A stretch of DNA of 64,000 nucleotides from Pseudomonas fildesensis (lineage in GTDB: Bacteria; Pseudomonadota; Gammaproteobacteria; Pseudomonadales; Pseudomonadaceae), in NCBI RefSeq assembly GCF_001050345.1, contig NZ_LFMW01000007.1, positions 248,001 to 312,000 on the forward strand, given 5' to 3'. The notes below the pieces were generated by a model, which had not been told where the DNA came from, did no database searches, and saw only the letters and a list, made by a program, of their open reading frames with translations. The position numbers and the translations under genes are program-made. Positions within the stretch are counted from its first letter, which is position 1, and each line of letters starts with the position of its first letter. This document shows positions 1 to 8,058 of this stretch, piece after piece.

Positions 1-1
1 C

Positions 2-817
2 GAAATCGAAGCCAACGTGCGCCGCGCACTGCTGGAAGACATCGGCAGTGGCGACATCACCGCGCAATTGATCCCGGCCGAACGGCTGGCCAAGGCGACG
101 ATCATCACCCGCGATGCGGCGGTCATCAGTGGTACAGCGTGGGTGGACGCGGTGTTCCGCCAACTCGACCCTCGCGTCGCCGTGCATTGGCAGGTCGCCG
201 ACGGTGAACGTGTCAGCCCCAACCAGGCGCTGTTCCACCTCGAAGGCCCGGCGCGTTCTCTGCTCAGCGGCGAGCGCTGCGCGCTGAACTTCATGCAGCT
301 GCTCTCAGGCGTGGCCACTCGCGCCCAATACCTGGCGGACTTTGTCGCAAGCACCCAGGTCAAGCTGCTCGACACCCGCAAAACCCTGCCGGGCCTGCGC
401 CTGGCTCAGAAGTACGCGGTGACCTGCGGTGGTTGCCATAACCACCGCATCGGTTTGTATGACGCGTTCCTGATCAAGGAAAACCATATTGCTGCCTGCG
501 GCGGCATTGCCCAGGCGATTGCAGCCGCGCACAAGATTGCCCCCGGCAAACCGGTGGAAATCGAAGTGGAAAGCCTGGACGAATTGCGCGAAGCACTGGC
601 GGCGGGCGCCGACATCATCATGCTCGACGAACTGAGCCTGGATGATATGCGTGAAGCCGTGCGCCTGAACGGCGGCAAGGCCAAGCTGGAAGCCAGCGGC
701 GGAATCAATGAAACCACCCTGCTGCCGATTGCGGAAACCGGGGTGGACTACATCTCCATTGGCGCGATGACCAAGGATGTGAAGGCGGTGGACTTGTCGA
801 TGCGGCTGAGTATCTGA
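2..817 (+). CDS. nadC: Nicotinate-nucleotide pyrophosphorylase (carboxylating), 5' end outside window
   Basis: Quinolinate phosphoribosyltransferase of de novo NAD synthesis: it turns quinolinate and PRPP into nicotinate mononucleotide, CO2 and pyrophosphate in the cytosol. The reading frame is open from base 2 with no start, so the first residues lie upstream; the usual family length is about 280 residues and 271 are visible. Family landmarks are [11 protein letters not shown] near the N-terminus, the active-site [10 protein letters not shown] with its Lys and Arg residues, the H-N-H-R segment, IEVEVESLDE, and the C-terminal EASGGI and [13 protein letters not shown] strands of the barrel. 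The next gene is on the other strand after a REPIN, so nadC ends its transcription unit. Identification is secure. Confidence 0.97.
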   Translation, partial: EIEANVRRALLEDIGSGDITAQLIPAERLAKATIITRDAAVISGTAWVDAVFRQLDPRVAVHWQVADGERVSPNQALFHLEGPARSLLSGERCALNFMQLLSGVATRAQYLADFVASTQVKLLDTRKTLPGLRLAQKYAVTCGGCHNHRIGLYDAFLIKENHIAACGGIAQAIAAAHKIAPGKPVEIEVESLDELREALAAGADIIMLDELSLDDMREAVRLNGGKAKLEASGGINETTLLPIAETGVDYISIGAMTKDVKAVDLSMRLSI

Positions 818-841
818 AGTGTTTATGTAGGAGCCGGCTTG

Positions 842-973
842 TGTGGCGAGGGCGCTTGCTCCCGCTGGGCTGCGAAGCAGCCCTCATAAAAGGCAGCGAG
901 GTGCATCAGAAACGCCTGCGCCGCCTTTCCGGGAGTGCTTCGCACTCCAGCGGGAGCAAGCTCCCTCGCCACA
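842..973. repeat. REPIN: inverted pair of REP palindromes
   Basis: Two REP units face each other. The left arm TGTGGCGAGGGCGCTTGCTC is mirrored by GAGCAAGCTCCCTCGCCACA on the right, about 90 bases apart, and each arm is followed inward by its own small hairpin (GGGCTGC..GCAGCCC; GGAGTGC..GCACTCC). The element lies between convergent genes, nadC and the DUF6388 gene. The same arms recur at 22181-22313 and 40970-41063. Confidence 0.85.
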
Positions 974-997
974 ACAAGCACGCTCCAACTTTAGTGC

Positions 998-1303
998 TTA
1001 AACGACCAGATTATTCATCTCGCAGTACTCGTCCCATTCGACGCCCAGCACCTCGGCCGCCTCTTTGTGCAACACCAGGCGCGCCGCTTCGAACTCTTCC
1101 GGTGTCGAGGTGTATTTGAGGGTCAGCTCCCAAGGCTGCAGGCCCTGGCTCTCGGCCTCGTCCTCGAATGCCCACTGGATCTGATCACGCTGATCATCGG
1201 CGGGCAGGTCCTTGATCTCTTCTTTCAGCTGCGGCGTCTGCTCGATGTATTTGTCGAGCGCTTCTTGGTGCCGAACTTCCTGGGTCTTTTCAATTGTGGT
1301 CAT
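998..1303 (-). CDS. DUF6388 family small protein
   Basis: A 101-residue acidic cytosolic protein with no signal peptide or membrane segment. The sequence reads as a helical, charged protein (KYIEQTPQLKEEIKDL in the first third, FEAARLVLHKEAAEVLGVEW in the last) and resembles the small Pseudomonas proteins grouped as DUF6388. No catalytic motif is evident and the function is unknown. The ATG at 1303 is preceded by a weak AAGAG element. It stands alone between the REPIN and the tRNA-Thr gene, convergent with nadC. Family assignment is from memory of similar proteins and is moderately sure. Confidence 0.7.
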   Translation of the reverse strand: MTTIEKTQEVRHQEALDKYIEQTPQLKEEIKDLPADDQRDQIQWAFEDEAESQGLQPWELTLKYTSTPEEFEAARLVLHKEAAEVLGVEWDEYCEMNNLVV

Positions 1304-1453
1304 GTTGTTCTCTTAGATCGAGGAATGGGGATGCATCTGGGTCATCAAGGTTGCGCAGATACAAAAGAGCGGGCACGAATGCCGACTCGTCTGGCCTTCA
1401 GAACCATTCTGGGATCATCTGAAAACGTTGCCTTTGAAACAGTGTTGCCTTTG

Positions 1454-1526
1454 TGCCCGAGACAGGAAACGAACCTGCGACCTTCGCGTTACGAGTGCGC
1501 TGCTCTACCGGCTGAGCTACACGGGC
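1454..1526 (-). tRNA. tRNA-Thr (anticodon CGT)
   Basis: A cloverleaf reads on the minus strand from 1526: acceptor GCCCGTG, D arm GCTC/GAGC, anticodon loop CTCGTAA giving CGT (Thr, codon ACG), T arm GCAGG/CCTGT and acceptor CTCGGGC plus discriminator A. Oddities: T6 faces T67 in the acceptor, A31 faces C39 below the anticodon loop, the T loop is TTCGTTT with T instead of the near-invariant A58, and CCA is not encoded (CAA follows). All five other tRNA genes in the window encode CCA. A tRNA-Thr next to pilA is the normal arrangement in Pseudomonas. Confidence 0.85.
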
Positions 1527-1565
1527 GGTGGGCTAAAGCTAGCACCGCATCGGGCGTCCGGCAAC

Positions 1566-2975
1566 TCATGGACTTTGCAGGGCAATGACCCCTTGCGCCC
1601 AGAAGCGTGGCTGCAGGTGCTGGCTGCCGTCGCCCAGATAGCGTTGCTGGGCTTGCGCGAGATGGGACACATCACGAATCACGAAAAACACCAGCAGACC
1701 GACGGCCAGCACACCGAGTGTTTTCCAGCTCCCCCAGGCCAACGGTAACGCAGCAGCAGCCGGCGCCCGCCACCTATGCAGCGCCATCAGCCAGCCCACC
1801 ACGAGTGCCAGCCAGACCTGCGAGTTGGGCATCACGATCACGCCATCCACCATTGATTGCGTCATCGCACCGATCAACGCCGCAAACAGGCATAAGCGCA
1901 GCAGATCCGCGCGTTCGTCGGACAGCGCTCGCTCGCGCACCACGCTGACCGTGGCCCAGGCGGCCCGCCCTGCCAATATGGCAACACACAGTGCCGACGG
2001 CACTCCCCATTCGCTCGCCCATTGCAGCACTGCCTGGTGTGGATGGGCAGCAATGGCATTGGGTATATCGGCAAAGTGCATCGGCCCGAATCCCAGCCAC
2101 GGGCGCTCGACGATCATGTGCCAAGCCTGCCACCAGATCGGACCTCGTCCCGACAGCGAGGTGGTGAGGCGATCGCTGGCGCCATTGCTGACCTCAATCC
2201 CCAGCCCCCCAGCCAACACCGTGAAAAACAGCCAATACAGCAACAGCCCGCCACATACCGCCGCCAGCTGGCAGGCCAACCAGCGTCGCCCCCAAGGCCC
2301 CAGCAGCGCCAGCACCGCGCCCGCCACCGCCATGCCGAGCCATGTGCCGCGAGTGCCACCGCTGATTGCGATCAGCCACCAGACGCACAACAAGGCAAAC
2401 GCCGCACCTCGCACTGAGCGGGTGACGTTGGGTATCAGCAAGGGAAGCGCCAGCAATGGCAGGGTGAAGGTCTGGAATTGGCCGTAGAAGCGTTTGTTGG
2501 AGAACCCGGAAAGCAGCAGATCAGGGTCCAGCAACTGCTGGCCGCTGGTAAAGGCCAGCCCCGCCGCATACAGGTACTGGATCGATTTGATCATGCATAA
2601 CAGCACCACAATCAGGATCAAAACGCGATCCAGTGGCGCAGCGCCGTGACGTCGAAGCGAGGCAAATGCCACGGCAATTGCCCCACAACTGATAAACAGC
2701 GCCACCTCGGCAAACGCCCAGAGCGGCTGGTGGGCCAGCGCCGAAGACAGCAGGCCCAGCAGGATAACCAGGCACAGGCCTGAAGCGGTGGGCCGGTCCA
2801 CCCACCGCTCAATCGGCGAGACCGACAGCCCATACAGCACCGCGCACACGCCCAAGGCAATCTGCACCACCCTTTGCACATCGTGACCGCTGAAAGGCGC
2901 GCAAACCCCAATCACCAGCAGGCACGCAGCCGCCACCAGGAAAATATTGCCGCGCTGCTGCAGGGATACCGACAT
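1566..2975 (-). CDS. tfpO: Wzy_C family O-oligosaccharyltransferase, probable pilin glycosylase (TfpO/PilO-like)
   Basis: A 469-residue polytopic inner-membrane protein with about ten to twelve hydrophobic segments and one large periplasmic loop. The loop has the Wzy_C (O-antigen ligase/polymerase) signature: GASDRLTTSLSGRGPIWWQ followed by ERPWLGFGP and the AHPHQAVLQWASEWG His motif. Its gene lies directly downstream of pilA and before tRNA-Thr. In P. aeruginosa group I strains that position holds tfpO (pilO), which transfers an O-antigen unit to pilin. Substrate and acceptor cannot be read from the sequence. A general O-antigen ligase is the alternative, but the pilA neighbour and the tRNA-Thr position favour pilin glycosylation. 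The 35-base gap to pilA suggests cotranscription. Confidence 0.75.
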   Translation of the reverse strand: MSVSLQQRGNIFLVAAACLLVIGVCAPFSGHDVQRVVQIALGVCAVLYGLSVSPIERWVDRPTASGLCLVILLGLLSSALAHQPLWAFAEVALFISCGAIAVAFASLRRHGAAPLDRVLILIVVLLCMIKSIQYLYAAGLAFTSGQQLLDPDLLLSGFSNKRFYGQFQTFTLPLLALPLLIPNVTRSVRGAAFALLCVWWLIAISGGTRGTWLGMAVAGAVLALLGPWGRRWLACQLAAVCGGLLLYWLFFTVLAGGLGIEVSNGASDRLTTSLSGRGPIWWQAWHMIVERPWLGFGPMHFADIPNAIAAHPHQAVLQWASEWGVPSALCVAILAGRAAWATVSVVRERALSDERADLLRLCLFAALIGAMTQSMVDGVIVMPNSQVWLALVVGWLMALHRWRAPAAAALPLAWGSWKTLGVLAVGLLVFFVIRDVSHLAQAQQRYLGDGSQHLQPRFWAQGVIALQSP

Positions 2976-3010
2976 CGGCCACCTTTACGTCCGTGTGGAG
3001 GGTTTGGCAG

Positions 3011-3424
3011 TTATGCCCCGTCGGCGCCGCAACCCTTGGCGACGTATTTCGGGTCAGCGGTGGTCGCGCATTTCCACCCGGTGGTGGCGTTGCGCGTCAG
3101 GGTAATGGTCTTGCCCAATACCGGCGCCGGAGCGTCGAGTATTTCACAACTGATGGAGCCCGCGCCGGTGGCGACATCCCCTGCCACATCGATCTTGCAG
3201 TTGGCGGTAGGGCTGGTGCCGCCAATCAATGTCACGGTGGGTACGGTGCCCTGGTTGAAGGTGTCTTCGTAGCCGGCCTTCAACGCCGTGATTTCAGCCA
3301 ACCCCGCCGTGAACTTGGCCTTGGCCTGGTGGGTGGTGTACATGGGCAAGCCGATGGTGGCCAAAATGCCGATGATTGCCACGACGATCAACAATTCGAT
3401 CAAGGTAAAGCCTTTCTGACGCAT
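3011..3424 (-). CDS. pilA: Type IV major pilin
   Basis: A type IVa prepilin of 137 residues. The short leader MRQKG is cut before F, and the mature protein starts FTLIELLIVVAIIGILATIG with the conserved Glu5 and the hydrophobic assembly helix. Four cysteines follow; the last pair (WKC...KGC, 12 residues between) forms the likely C-terminal disulfide loop. The protein ends in Ala, not in the Ser that carries the glycan in P. aeruginosa 1244. The start at 3424 is chosen because GGAGAG lies 8 bases upstream and the leader is normal; an upstream in-frame start would add 11 residues. No sigma-54 -24/-12 element of the PilR type is visible upstream. It diverges from pilC, with no pilB between. Confidence 0.93.
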   Translation of the reverse strand: MRQKGFTLIELLIVVAIIGILATIGLPMYTTHQAKAKFTAGLAEITALKAGYEDTFNQGTVPTVTLIGGTSPTANCKIDVAGDVATGAGSISCEILDAPAPVLGKTITLTRNATTGWKCATTADPKYVAKGCGADGA

Positions 3425-3626
3425 CACATTCACTCTCCAGAATAAAACCCATGACAAGGCGCGTCCTGCGCCTCGTATTTCACAACCGCGCCAGTGTACT
3501 CACCCGCGAGCGGCCAATCGCGCACAAGACGCACAATCTGACATTTTATCGCTCACTGCCAGCCTGTCGAAATCCGTCATCTGACTAAGCTATAAATCTT
3601 CGACTACCTGAGTGCGGACCCGAGAC

Positions 3627-4835
3627 ATGAACAACGCATCAACCCTCTACGCCTGGGAAGGCATCAACCGCAAAGGGCGCAGGGTGTCCGGGCAAACCAC
3701 CGGCCACAACCTCGCGCTGATCAAAGCGCAACTGCGCCAGCAAGGGATCAGTCCGGGCCGTGTACGCAAGAAACTCCCAGGGCTGCCAAGCTTCAGTGCG
3801 TCGATCAAACCCGCTGATATCGCCCTGTTCACCCGCCAGTTGGCGACGTTGTTGAAGGCCGGTATTCCGCTGTTGCAAGCCTTCGATATCATCAGCGAAG
3901 GCTTCGACAACCGGTCTATGCAACTGTTGGTAATGGGGTTGAAACAGGAGATCGGCGCAGGCAACAACCTTGCGGTAGCGCTGCGCAAACAGCCGCGCTA
4001 CTTCGATGATTTGTACTGCAACCTGATTGCCGCCGGCGAGCAGGCTGGTGCACTGGAAACCCTGTTGGAGCGAGTGGCGATCCACCTGGAAAAGAGTGAA
4101 CAGCTCAAAGCCAGAATCAAGAAAGCCATGACCTACCCTCTTGCAGTCCTGATTGTCGCCAGCCTCGTCAGCAGCCTGCTGCTGATCCACGTGGTGCCGC
4201 AGTTTCAGAACCTGTTTGCCGGGGTCGACGGCAAACTGCCAGGCTTCACACTGTATGTCATCGCCCTGTCGGAGTTCATGCAGCAAGCCTGGTGGATGCT
4301 GGCGCTCGGGCTGGTGGCAGGATATGCAGGGCTGCGCCAGGCCTATCGTGCGTCCCCCGGGTTTCGTCATTGGCTGGATGCCGGTTTGTTGAAAACCCCC
4401 TTGGCAGGCACACTGCTGAAAAAATCGGCAGTGGCGCGATACGCCCGCACGCTTTCAACCACTTTCGCGGCCGGAGTACCGCTGGTGCAGGCACTGGACT
4501 CAGTGGCCGGTGCCGCCGGCAATGGGCTGTTCAAACAGGCTATCGAGCATATGCGCCATGATGTATCTACAGGCATGCAATTGAATCAATCCATGGTCAG
4601 CAGCGGCCTTTTTCCAGGAATGGCGATCCAGATGACGGCAATCGGCGAAGAGTCAGGCACGCTGGACAGCATGCTGGAAAAGGTCGCGAGCCACTATGAA
4701 GCGGACGTCGATAACCTGGTCGATAACCTCACCAGCCTGATGGAGCCGCTGATCATGGTGGTCCTGGGGGGCATTGTCGGGGCGCTGGTGATTGCCATGT
4801 ACCTGCCGGTTTTCCAACTCGGTACGGCCTTTTGA
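3627..4835 (+). CDS. pilC: Type IV pilus inner-membrane platform protein PilC
   Basis: A 402-residue polytopic inner-membrane protein of the GspF/PilC family, the platform that couples the cytoplasmic pilus ATPases to pilin movement. Two homologous cytoplasmic GspF domains are visible: the first begins near FTRQLATLLKAGIPLLQ, the second near YARTLSTTFAAGVPLVQ. They are separated and followed by membrane segments, and the protein ends with the usual MEPLIMVVLGGIVGALVIAMYLPVFQLG. The ATG at 3627 is chosen over the GTG at 3612 because the protein then matches family length. A TATAAA -10-like element sits about 35 bases upstream. The assembly ATPase gene pilB, which normally precedes pilC, is absent here. 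The stop overlaps the pilD start. Confidence 0.95.
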   Translation: MNNASTLYAWEGINRKGRRVSGQTTGHNLALIKAQLRQQGISPGRVRKKLPGLPSFSASIKPADIALFTRQLATLLKAGIPLLQAFDIISEGFDNRSMQLLVMGLKQEIGAGNNLAVALRKQPRYFDDLYCNLIAAGEQAGALETLLERVAIHLEKSEQLKARIKKAMTYPLAVLIVASLVSSLLLIHVVPQFQNLFAGVDGKLPGFTLYVIALSEFMQQAWWMLALGLVAGYAGLRQAYRASPGFRHWLDAGLLKTPLAGTLLKKSAVARYARTLSTTFAAGVPLVQALDSVAGAAGNGLFKQAIEHMRHDVSTGMQLNQSMVSSGLFPGMAIQMTAIGEESGTLDSMLEKVASHYEADVDNLVDNLTSLMEPLIMVVLGGIVGALVIAMYLPVFQLGTAF

Positions 4836-5698
4836 ACCTGCTGTTGAGCGAACACCCCTGGGCCTTTGTTGCCGTGGCGCTGGTGCTGGGCCTGATCGTC
4901 GGCAGTTTCCTCAACGTGCTGGTGTGGCGCCTGCCGAAAATGCTCGAGCGTGAATGGCGTGCGCAGGCCCATGAAGTGCTCGGCACACCTGCCGACCCCG
5001 CCGGGCCGGCTTATAACCTGATGCGCCCCAACTCCTGTTGCCCACACTGCAATCACCCGATTCGCCCCTGGGAAAATATCCCGCTGCTCAGCTACCTGAT
5101 GCTCAGGGGCCGCTGTGCCCATTGCGATGAGCCGATCAGTGCGCGCTACCCCTTCACCGAACTGGCGTGCGGGTTGATCTCGGCCGTCGTGGCCTGGCAT
5201 TTCGGCTTTGGCTGGCAGGCGGGCGCCGTGATGCTGTTGAGTTGGGGCTTGCTGGCGATGAGCCTGATCGATGCGGACCATCAACTGCTGCCGGACGTAC
5301 TGGTACTGCCCCTGCTGTGGCTGGGGCTGATCCTCAACAGCTTCGATCTGCTGATGACCCTGCCCGACGCTTTATGGGGCGCAGTGATTGGGTATATGAG
5401 CCTGTGGACGGTGTTCTGGCTGTTCAAGCTGGTGACCGGCAAGGACGGCATGGGCCATGGTGACTTCAAGTTATTGGCGTTGTTCGGTGCCTGGGGCGGT
5501 TGGCAAATCCTGCCGGTGACATTGCTGATCTCTTCGTTGGCGGGCGTGTTTGTCGGGCTGATCCTGATGCGCGTGCGCAAGACCGAAGCCTCGGCGCCCA
5601 TGCCGTTTGGTCCGTATTTGGCAATTGCCGGCTGGATTGCACTGCTCTGGGGTGGTCAAATAACCGACTTCTATTTGCAGTCTGTCGGTTTCAGATGA
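4832..5698 (+). CDS. pilD: Prepilin peptidase / N-methyltransferase
   Basis: A bifunctional inner-membrane aspartic protease that removes leader peptides from type IV prepilins (here pilA, pilV, pilW, pilX, pilE and the fimT-like protein) and from type II secretion pseudopilins, then N-methylates the new N-terminus. The 288-residue protein has the zinc-binding pair CPHC (about residue 70) and CAHC (about 95). The two catalytic aspartates lie in LIDADH and in GHGDFK of the GxGD motif, with eight or so membrane segments. The start is TTG at 4832, overlapping the pilC stop (TTGA), which implies translational coupling. The stop overlaps the coaE start in the same way. Confidence 0.96.
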   Translation: MNLLLSEHPWAFVAVALVLGLIVGSFLNVLVWRLPKMLEREWRAQAHEVLGTPADPAGPAYNLMRPNSCCPHCNHPIRPWENIPLLSYLMLRGRCAHCDEPISARYPFTELACGLISAVVAWHFGFGWQAGAVMLLSWGLLAMSLIDADHQLLPDVLVLPLLWLGLILNSFDLLMTLPDALWGAVIGYMSLWTVFWLFKLVTGKDGMGHGDFKLLALFGAWGGWQILPVTLLISSLAGVFVGLILMRVRKTEASAPMPFGPYLAIAGWIALLWGGQITDFYLQSVGFR

Positions 5699-6318
5699 CC
5701 ACTTCTGTTGCAACACCCTGGATTCTTGGCCTCACGGGCGGCATCGGCAGCGGCAAAAGCGCGGCGGCCCAGCACTTTATCGACCTTGGCATCGACCTGG
5801 TGGACGCCGATCACGCCGCCCGCTGGGTGGTCGAGCCTGGCAGGCCGGCGCTGGCACGCATCGCCGAGCATTTTGGTGCGGGCGTGCTGCTGCCGGACGG
5901 CCAATTGGACCGGGCGGCATTACGCAAGCGGATCTTTGAAGTGCCCGAAGAGCGCCGCTGGCTCGAAGCCTTGCTGCACCCGTTGATTGGCGAGGAGATT
6001 GTTAGCCACCTGGCACGTGCCCGGTCGCCTTACGCGATTCTAGTGTCGCCACTGCTGATCGAGTCCGGCCAGTACAGCATGACCCAGCGCATCCTGGTGA
6101 TCGACGTGCCGCAATCGCTGCAAATTCAGCGTACCCTGCAGCGCGACGGCATCAGCGAGCAGCAGGTGCAGGCAATCCTCAAGGCGCAGTCCAGCCGCGA
6201 AGACCGCCTGAACCATGCCGATGACGTACTGGTCAACGACAAAGACCTCGCCTGGCTGCACAGCGAGGTCGAGCGACTGCACCACTTTTACCTTACTTTG
6301 CGTGGAGGCCGATCATGA
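5695..6318 (+). CDS. coaE: Dephospho-CoA kinase
   Basis: Last step of coenzyme A synthesis: ATP-dependent phosphorylation of the 3'-OH of dephospho-CoA. The 207-residue protein opens with the P-loop [11 protein letters not shown], followed by the DADHAAR segment expected for the family, and SPLLIESGQ and the lid region later. The ATG at 5695 overlaps the pilD stop by four bases (ATGA), and its own stop overlaps yacG likewise. The pilD-coaE-yacG order is conserved in pseudomonads and many gammaproteobacteria although CoA synthesis has no tie to pili. No anomaly is visible. Confidence 0.96.
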   Translation: MTTSVATPWILGLTGGIGSGKSAAAQHFIDLGIDLVDADHAARWVVEPGRPALARIAEHFGAGVLLPDGQLDRAALRKRIFEVPEERRWLEALLHPLIGEEIVSHLARARSPYAILVSPLLIESGQYSMTQRILVIDVPQSLQIQRTLQRDGISEQQVQAILKAQSSREDRLNHADDVLVNDKDLAWLHSEVERLHHFYLTLRGGRS

Positions 6319-6515
6319 GCCAACCCTTGACCGTCGAATGCCCAACCTGCGGCGCACCCGTGGAATGGAAAGCGACCAACCCCAACCGGCCGTTCTGCTC
6401 GGACCGTTGCAAACTCATCGACCTGGGCGCATGGGCCGCGGAGGAACACAAGATTCCCGTCAGCCCGGATGCCGAAGACGAACTGTTCTCCGAAGATTTT
6501 CAGCCCAAACACTAA
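6315..6515 (+). CDS. yacG: DNA gyrase inhibitor YacG (zinc protein)
   Basis: A 66-residue zinc protein. The ligands are CPTC (residues 10-13) and C-S-D-R-C (residues 29-33), within the family pattern [10 protein letters not shown]...[17 protein letters not shown], and an acidic tail follows. In E. coli YacG binds GyrB and blocks DNA binding by gyrase; the same role is inferred here. Translation is coupled to coaE by an ATGA overlap. The stop codon overlaps by four bases the stop of the convergent small gene at 6512-6727. Confidence 0.93.
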   Translation: MSQPLTVECPTCGAPVEWKATNPNRPFCSDRCKLIDLGAWAAEEHKIPVSPDAEDELFSEDFQPKH

Positions 6516-6727
6516 GGCCGCATAAAAGCGTGTTCCTGCTGGTCGTCGAGGTTTTCTGCAAGGTATAGCAACTCGTCGGCCAGGTCTTCAAAAGTGCGCA
6601 CACCCTTGCTCTGCTGCACCACCGCACTGAGCATGGCGCGCAGGCTCAAGCCCGGGTCAAAACCAATTTCCTGTGCCGCGTCCTGGCTTCTGCGCAACTC
6701 CTGCCGTGCCCACTCATACACACTCAT
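6512..6727 (-). CDS. Small conserved protein of unknown function downstream of a predicted ANR site
   Basis: A 71-residue soluble protein, [20 protein letters not shown] at the N-terminus, with the sequence [14 protein letters not shown] and a long acidic helix [15 protein letters not shown]. From memory, a homologous gene follows yacG in P. aeruginosa; no function is known. The ATG at 6727 has GGGAG nine bases upstream and fits better than the longer frame from 6769. A perfect FNR/ANR palindrome is centred 73 bases upstream of the start, with a CATGCT -10-like element at the right spacing. Expression is therefore probably oxygen-controlled, which is the best available hint to its role. Confidence 0.8.
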   Translation of the reverse strand: MSVYEWARQELRRSQDAAQEIGFDPGLSLRAMLSAVVQQSKGVRTFEDLADELLYLAENLDDQQEHAFMRP

Positions 6728-6792
6728 GATCCGTGCTCCCATCTTGCTCATCAAAGTTTCGCAGAGCATGAGCCTGCCAGGCTGTGCGGGAT

Positions 6793-6806
6793 TTGATCTA
6801 TATCAA
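6793..6806 (-). promoter_or_regulatory. ANR/FNR box, perfect TTGAT-N4-ATCAA palindrome
   Basis: TTGATCTATATCAA matches the FNR/ANR consensus at all ten fixed positions. Read on the minus strand, a CATGCT element begins about 23 bases after the box. This is the geometry of a class II activated promoter (site centred near -41.5), with the start of transcription expected near 6758, some 30 bases before the small gene at 6727. The box overlaps the stop codon of the upstream CbiM-like gene. Confidence 0.7.
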
Positions 6807-7492
6807 GTCTGCGAATCGTCGTCCTTCCAGGGCGCCGAGAGGTAGCGGGTGCGGTTAAAGGTCTCCAGCCATTCCGGGCAAAACACCACCAGGGCGCTGA
6901 TCACCATGCCGTTGATAAAAGCCTCGGGGAAGATGATCAGCCACAGATAGCCGACAAAATCCTCCAGCCACTCCGGCATCGCAAAACGACCGTCGAACCA
7001 CAGCAAACCCAGCCCGAACAGCAGGCAGAGCAAGGCCGACAGCGCGGCGGCAAAAAAACCCGAACAGAAGATGTACACGAAGGGATTGCGCGGCTGCGCA
7101 CGCTCCACCAACAGCGCACAGCCTTCGGTGATCAACACGGGCAGCGCGATCAACAGCAGGCCATTGACGCCGAGAGCGGCCAGATCCTGACGCCCCATCG
7201 CCATCAAGCCCAACTGGGCGGCAAACCCACCGACGACTGCCAGTGGCCAGTCGAGCAGCAGGGTCACCGCCGTCATACCGATAGAGTGGTAGGAAACGCC
7301 CGTATCGAAATCCCGCCGCACCAACCACAACATGAACAACGCGAACACCGTGCCAAACAGCAAATGCTGACGCCGCCGGTCGGCAAACAGCTCGACCCAC
7401 GGCGAGCGCAGGATCGCCCACATAAGCACCGGGGCATATAACAGCCAGCCGATACTGAGGGTTTCCGGCGCCAGCACCGCGGCACTGATCAC
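6803..7492 (-). CDS. CbiM-like energy-coupling factor permease family protein
   Basis: A 229-residue polytopic inner-membrane protein with about seven hydrophobic segments (for example VNGLLLIALPVLITEGCALL and FAAALSALLCLLFGLGLLWF). It resembles the CbiM/NikM-type substrate-specificity components of ECF transporters, including the SYHSIGMT histidine region and the final FPEAFINGMVISALVVF. No ATPase or T-component gene is adjacent, so it is a solitary component and the substrate (cobalt or nickel in characterised members) is only a guess. Its start overlaps the stop of the preceding exported protein gene by four bases, so the two are cotranscribed and may work together. Confidence 0.7.
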   Translation of the reverse strand: MISAAVLAPETLSIGWLLYAPVLMWAILRSPWVELFADRRRQHLLFGTVFALFMLWLVRRDFDTGVSYHSIGMTAVTLLLDWPLAVVGGFAAQLGLMAMGRQDLAALGVNGLLLIALPVLITEGCALLVERAQPRNPFVYIFCSGFFAAALSALLCLLFGLGLLWFDGRFAMPEWLEDFVGYLWLIIFPEAFINGMVISALVVFCPEWLETFNRTRYLSAPWKDDDSQT

Positions 7493-7956
7493 GGCTTCAC
7501 CTGCTCCAGGGCCTCGCGCAGTTCCGTGGCAGAGCTGTATTCGTGTTGCGCGACCAGTCGGCCGTTATCCAGTTGCAGCCACAACACTTTATCCACAGGC
7601 GCGGGATAACGCGGGGCGATACGCGCGTCACGGTCCAGCATGACCCGATAGTTGTAGGCCTGCATTGCCGGCACGGCGAACAACTTGGCAACCAGTCGCG
7701 GCATGCGCTGGATGTCCGCGACAAACACCGCGTGCCGTGCTTCGAGATAGCCTTTGGGTTGGCCTTGCAGCGCCGCGTCCACCTGCTTGGCGGCGTCCAT
7801 GCTGCGGACGACCAGAAGGATCTGCGCCTGGTCATTCAGGGTATAGGCCTGGTCGAACTGATCCAGCAGCGTCCAGGGCGCCAGGCGATCACCCACTTCA
7901 ACCGCCTGGGCCCACACGGGCAACAGGCTCAACAACAGCACCGCAAAAAACTTCAC
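7489..7956 (-). CDS. Exported thioredoxin-fold-like protein of unknown function
   Basis: A 155-residue protein with a clear signal peptide (MKFFAVLLLSLLPVWAQA, cut after AQA), so the mature protein is periplasmic. The mature part starts EVGDRLAPWTLLDQFDQAYT, the opening of thioredoxin-like/peroxiredoxin-like proteins, and later has an MLDRDARIAPRYPAPVDKV segment. There is no CxxC, so a redox thiol role is unlikely. In some Pseudomonas genomes the family carries a misleading FAD/FMN dehydrogenase name; no flavin motif is visible. It is translationally coupled to the CbiM-like gene downstream, suggesting a joint envelope or metal-related function. Confidence 0.7.
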   Translation of the reverse strand: MKFFAVLLLSLLPVWAQAVEVGDRLAPWTLLDQFDQAYTLNDQAQILLVVRSMDAAKQVDAALQGQPKGYLEARHAVFVADIQRMPRLVAKLFAVPAMQAYNYRVMLDRDARIAPRYPAPVDKVLWLQLDNGRLVAQHEYSSATELREALEQVKP

Positions 7957-8058
7957 TGTGTACTCCTCATGCTCGGCATAACGGTCGAGTGGCCAGTCTA
8001 CACCGACCTTTTGCGGCGGGACTTCCTGCCGTCATCATTTGAACGCTAAGCTGCAAGC

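Noticed and set aside
3425-3626. Sigma-54 promoter or pilB remnant between pilA and pilC
   Set aside because: No GG-N10-GC element in suitable position on the pilA strand and no PilB-like reading frame in the interval.
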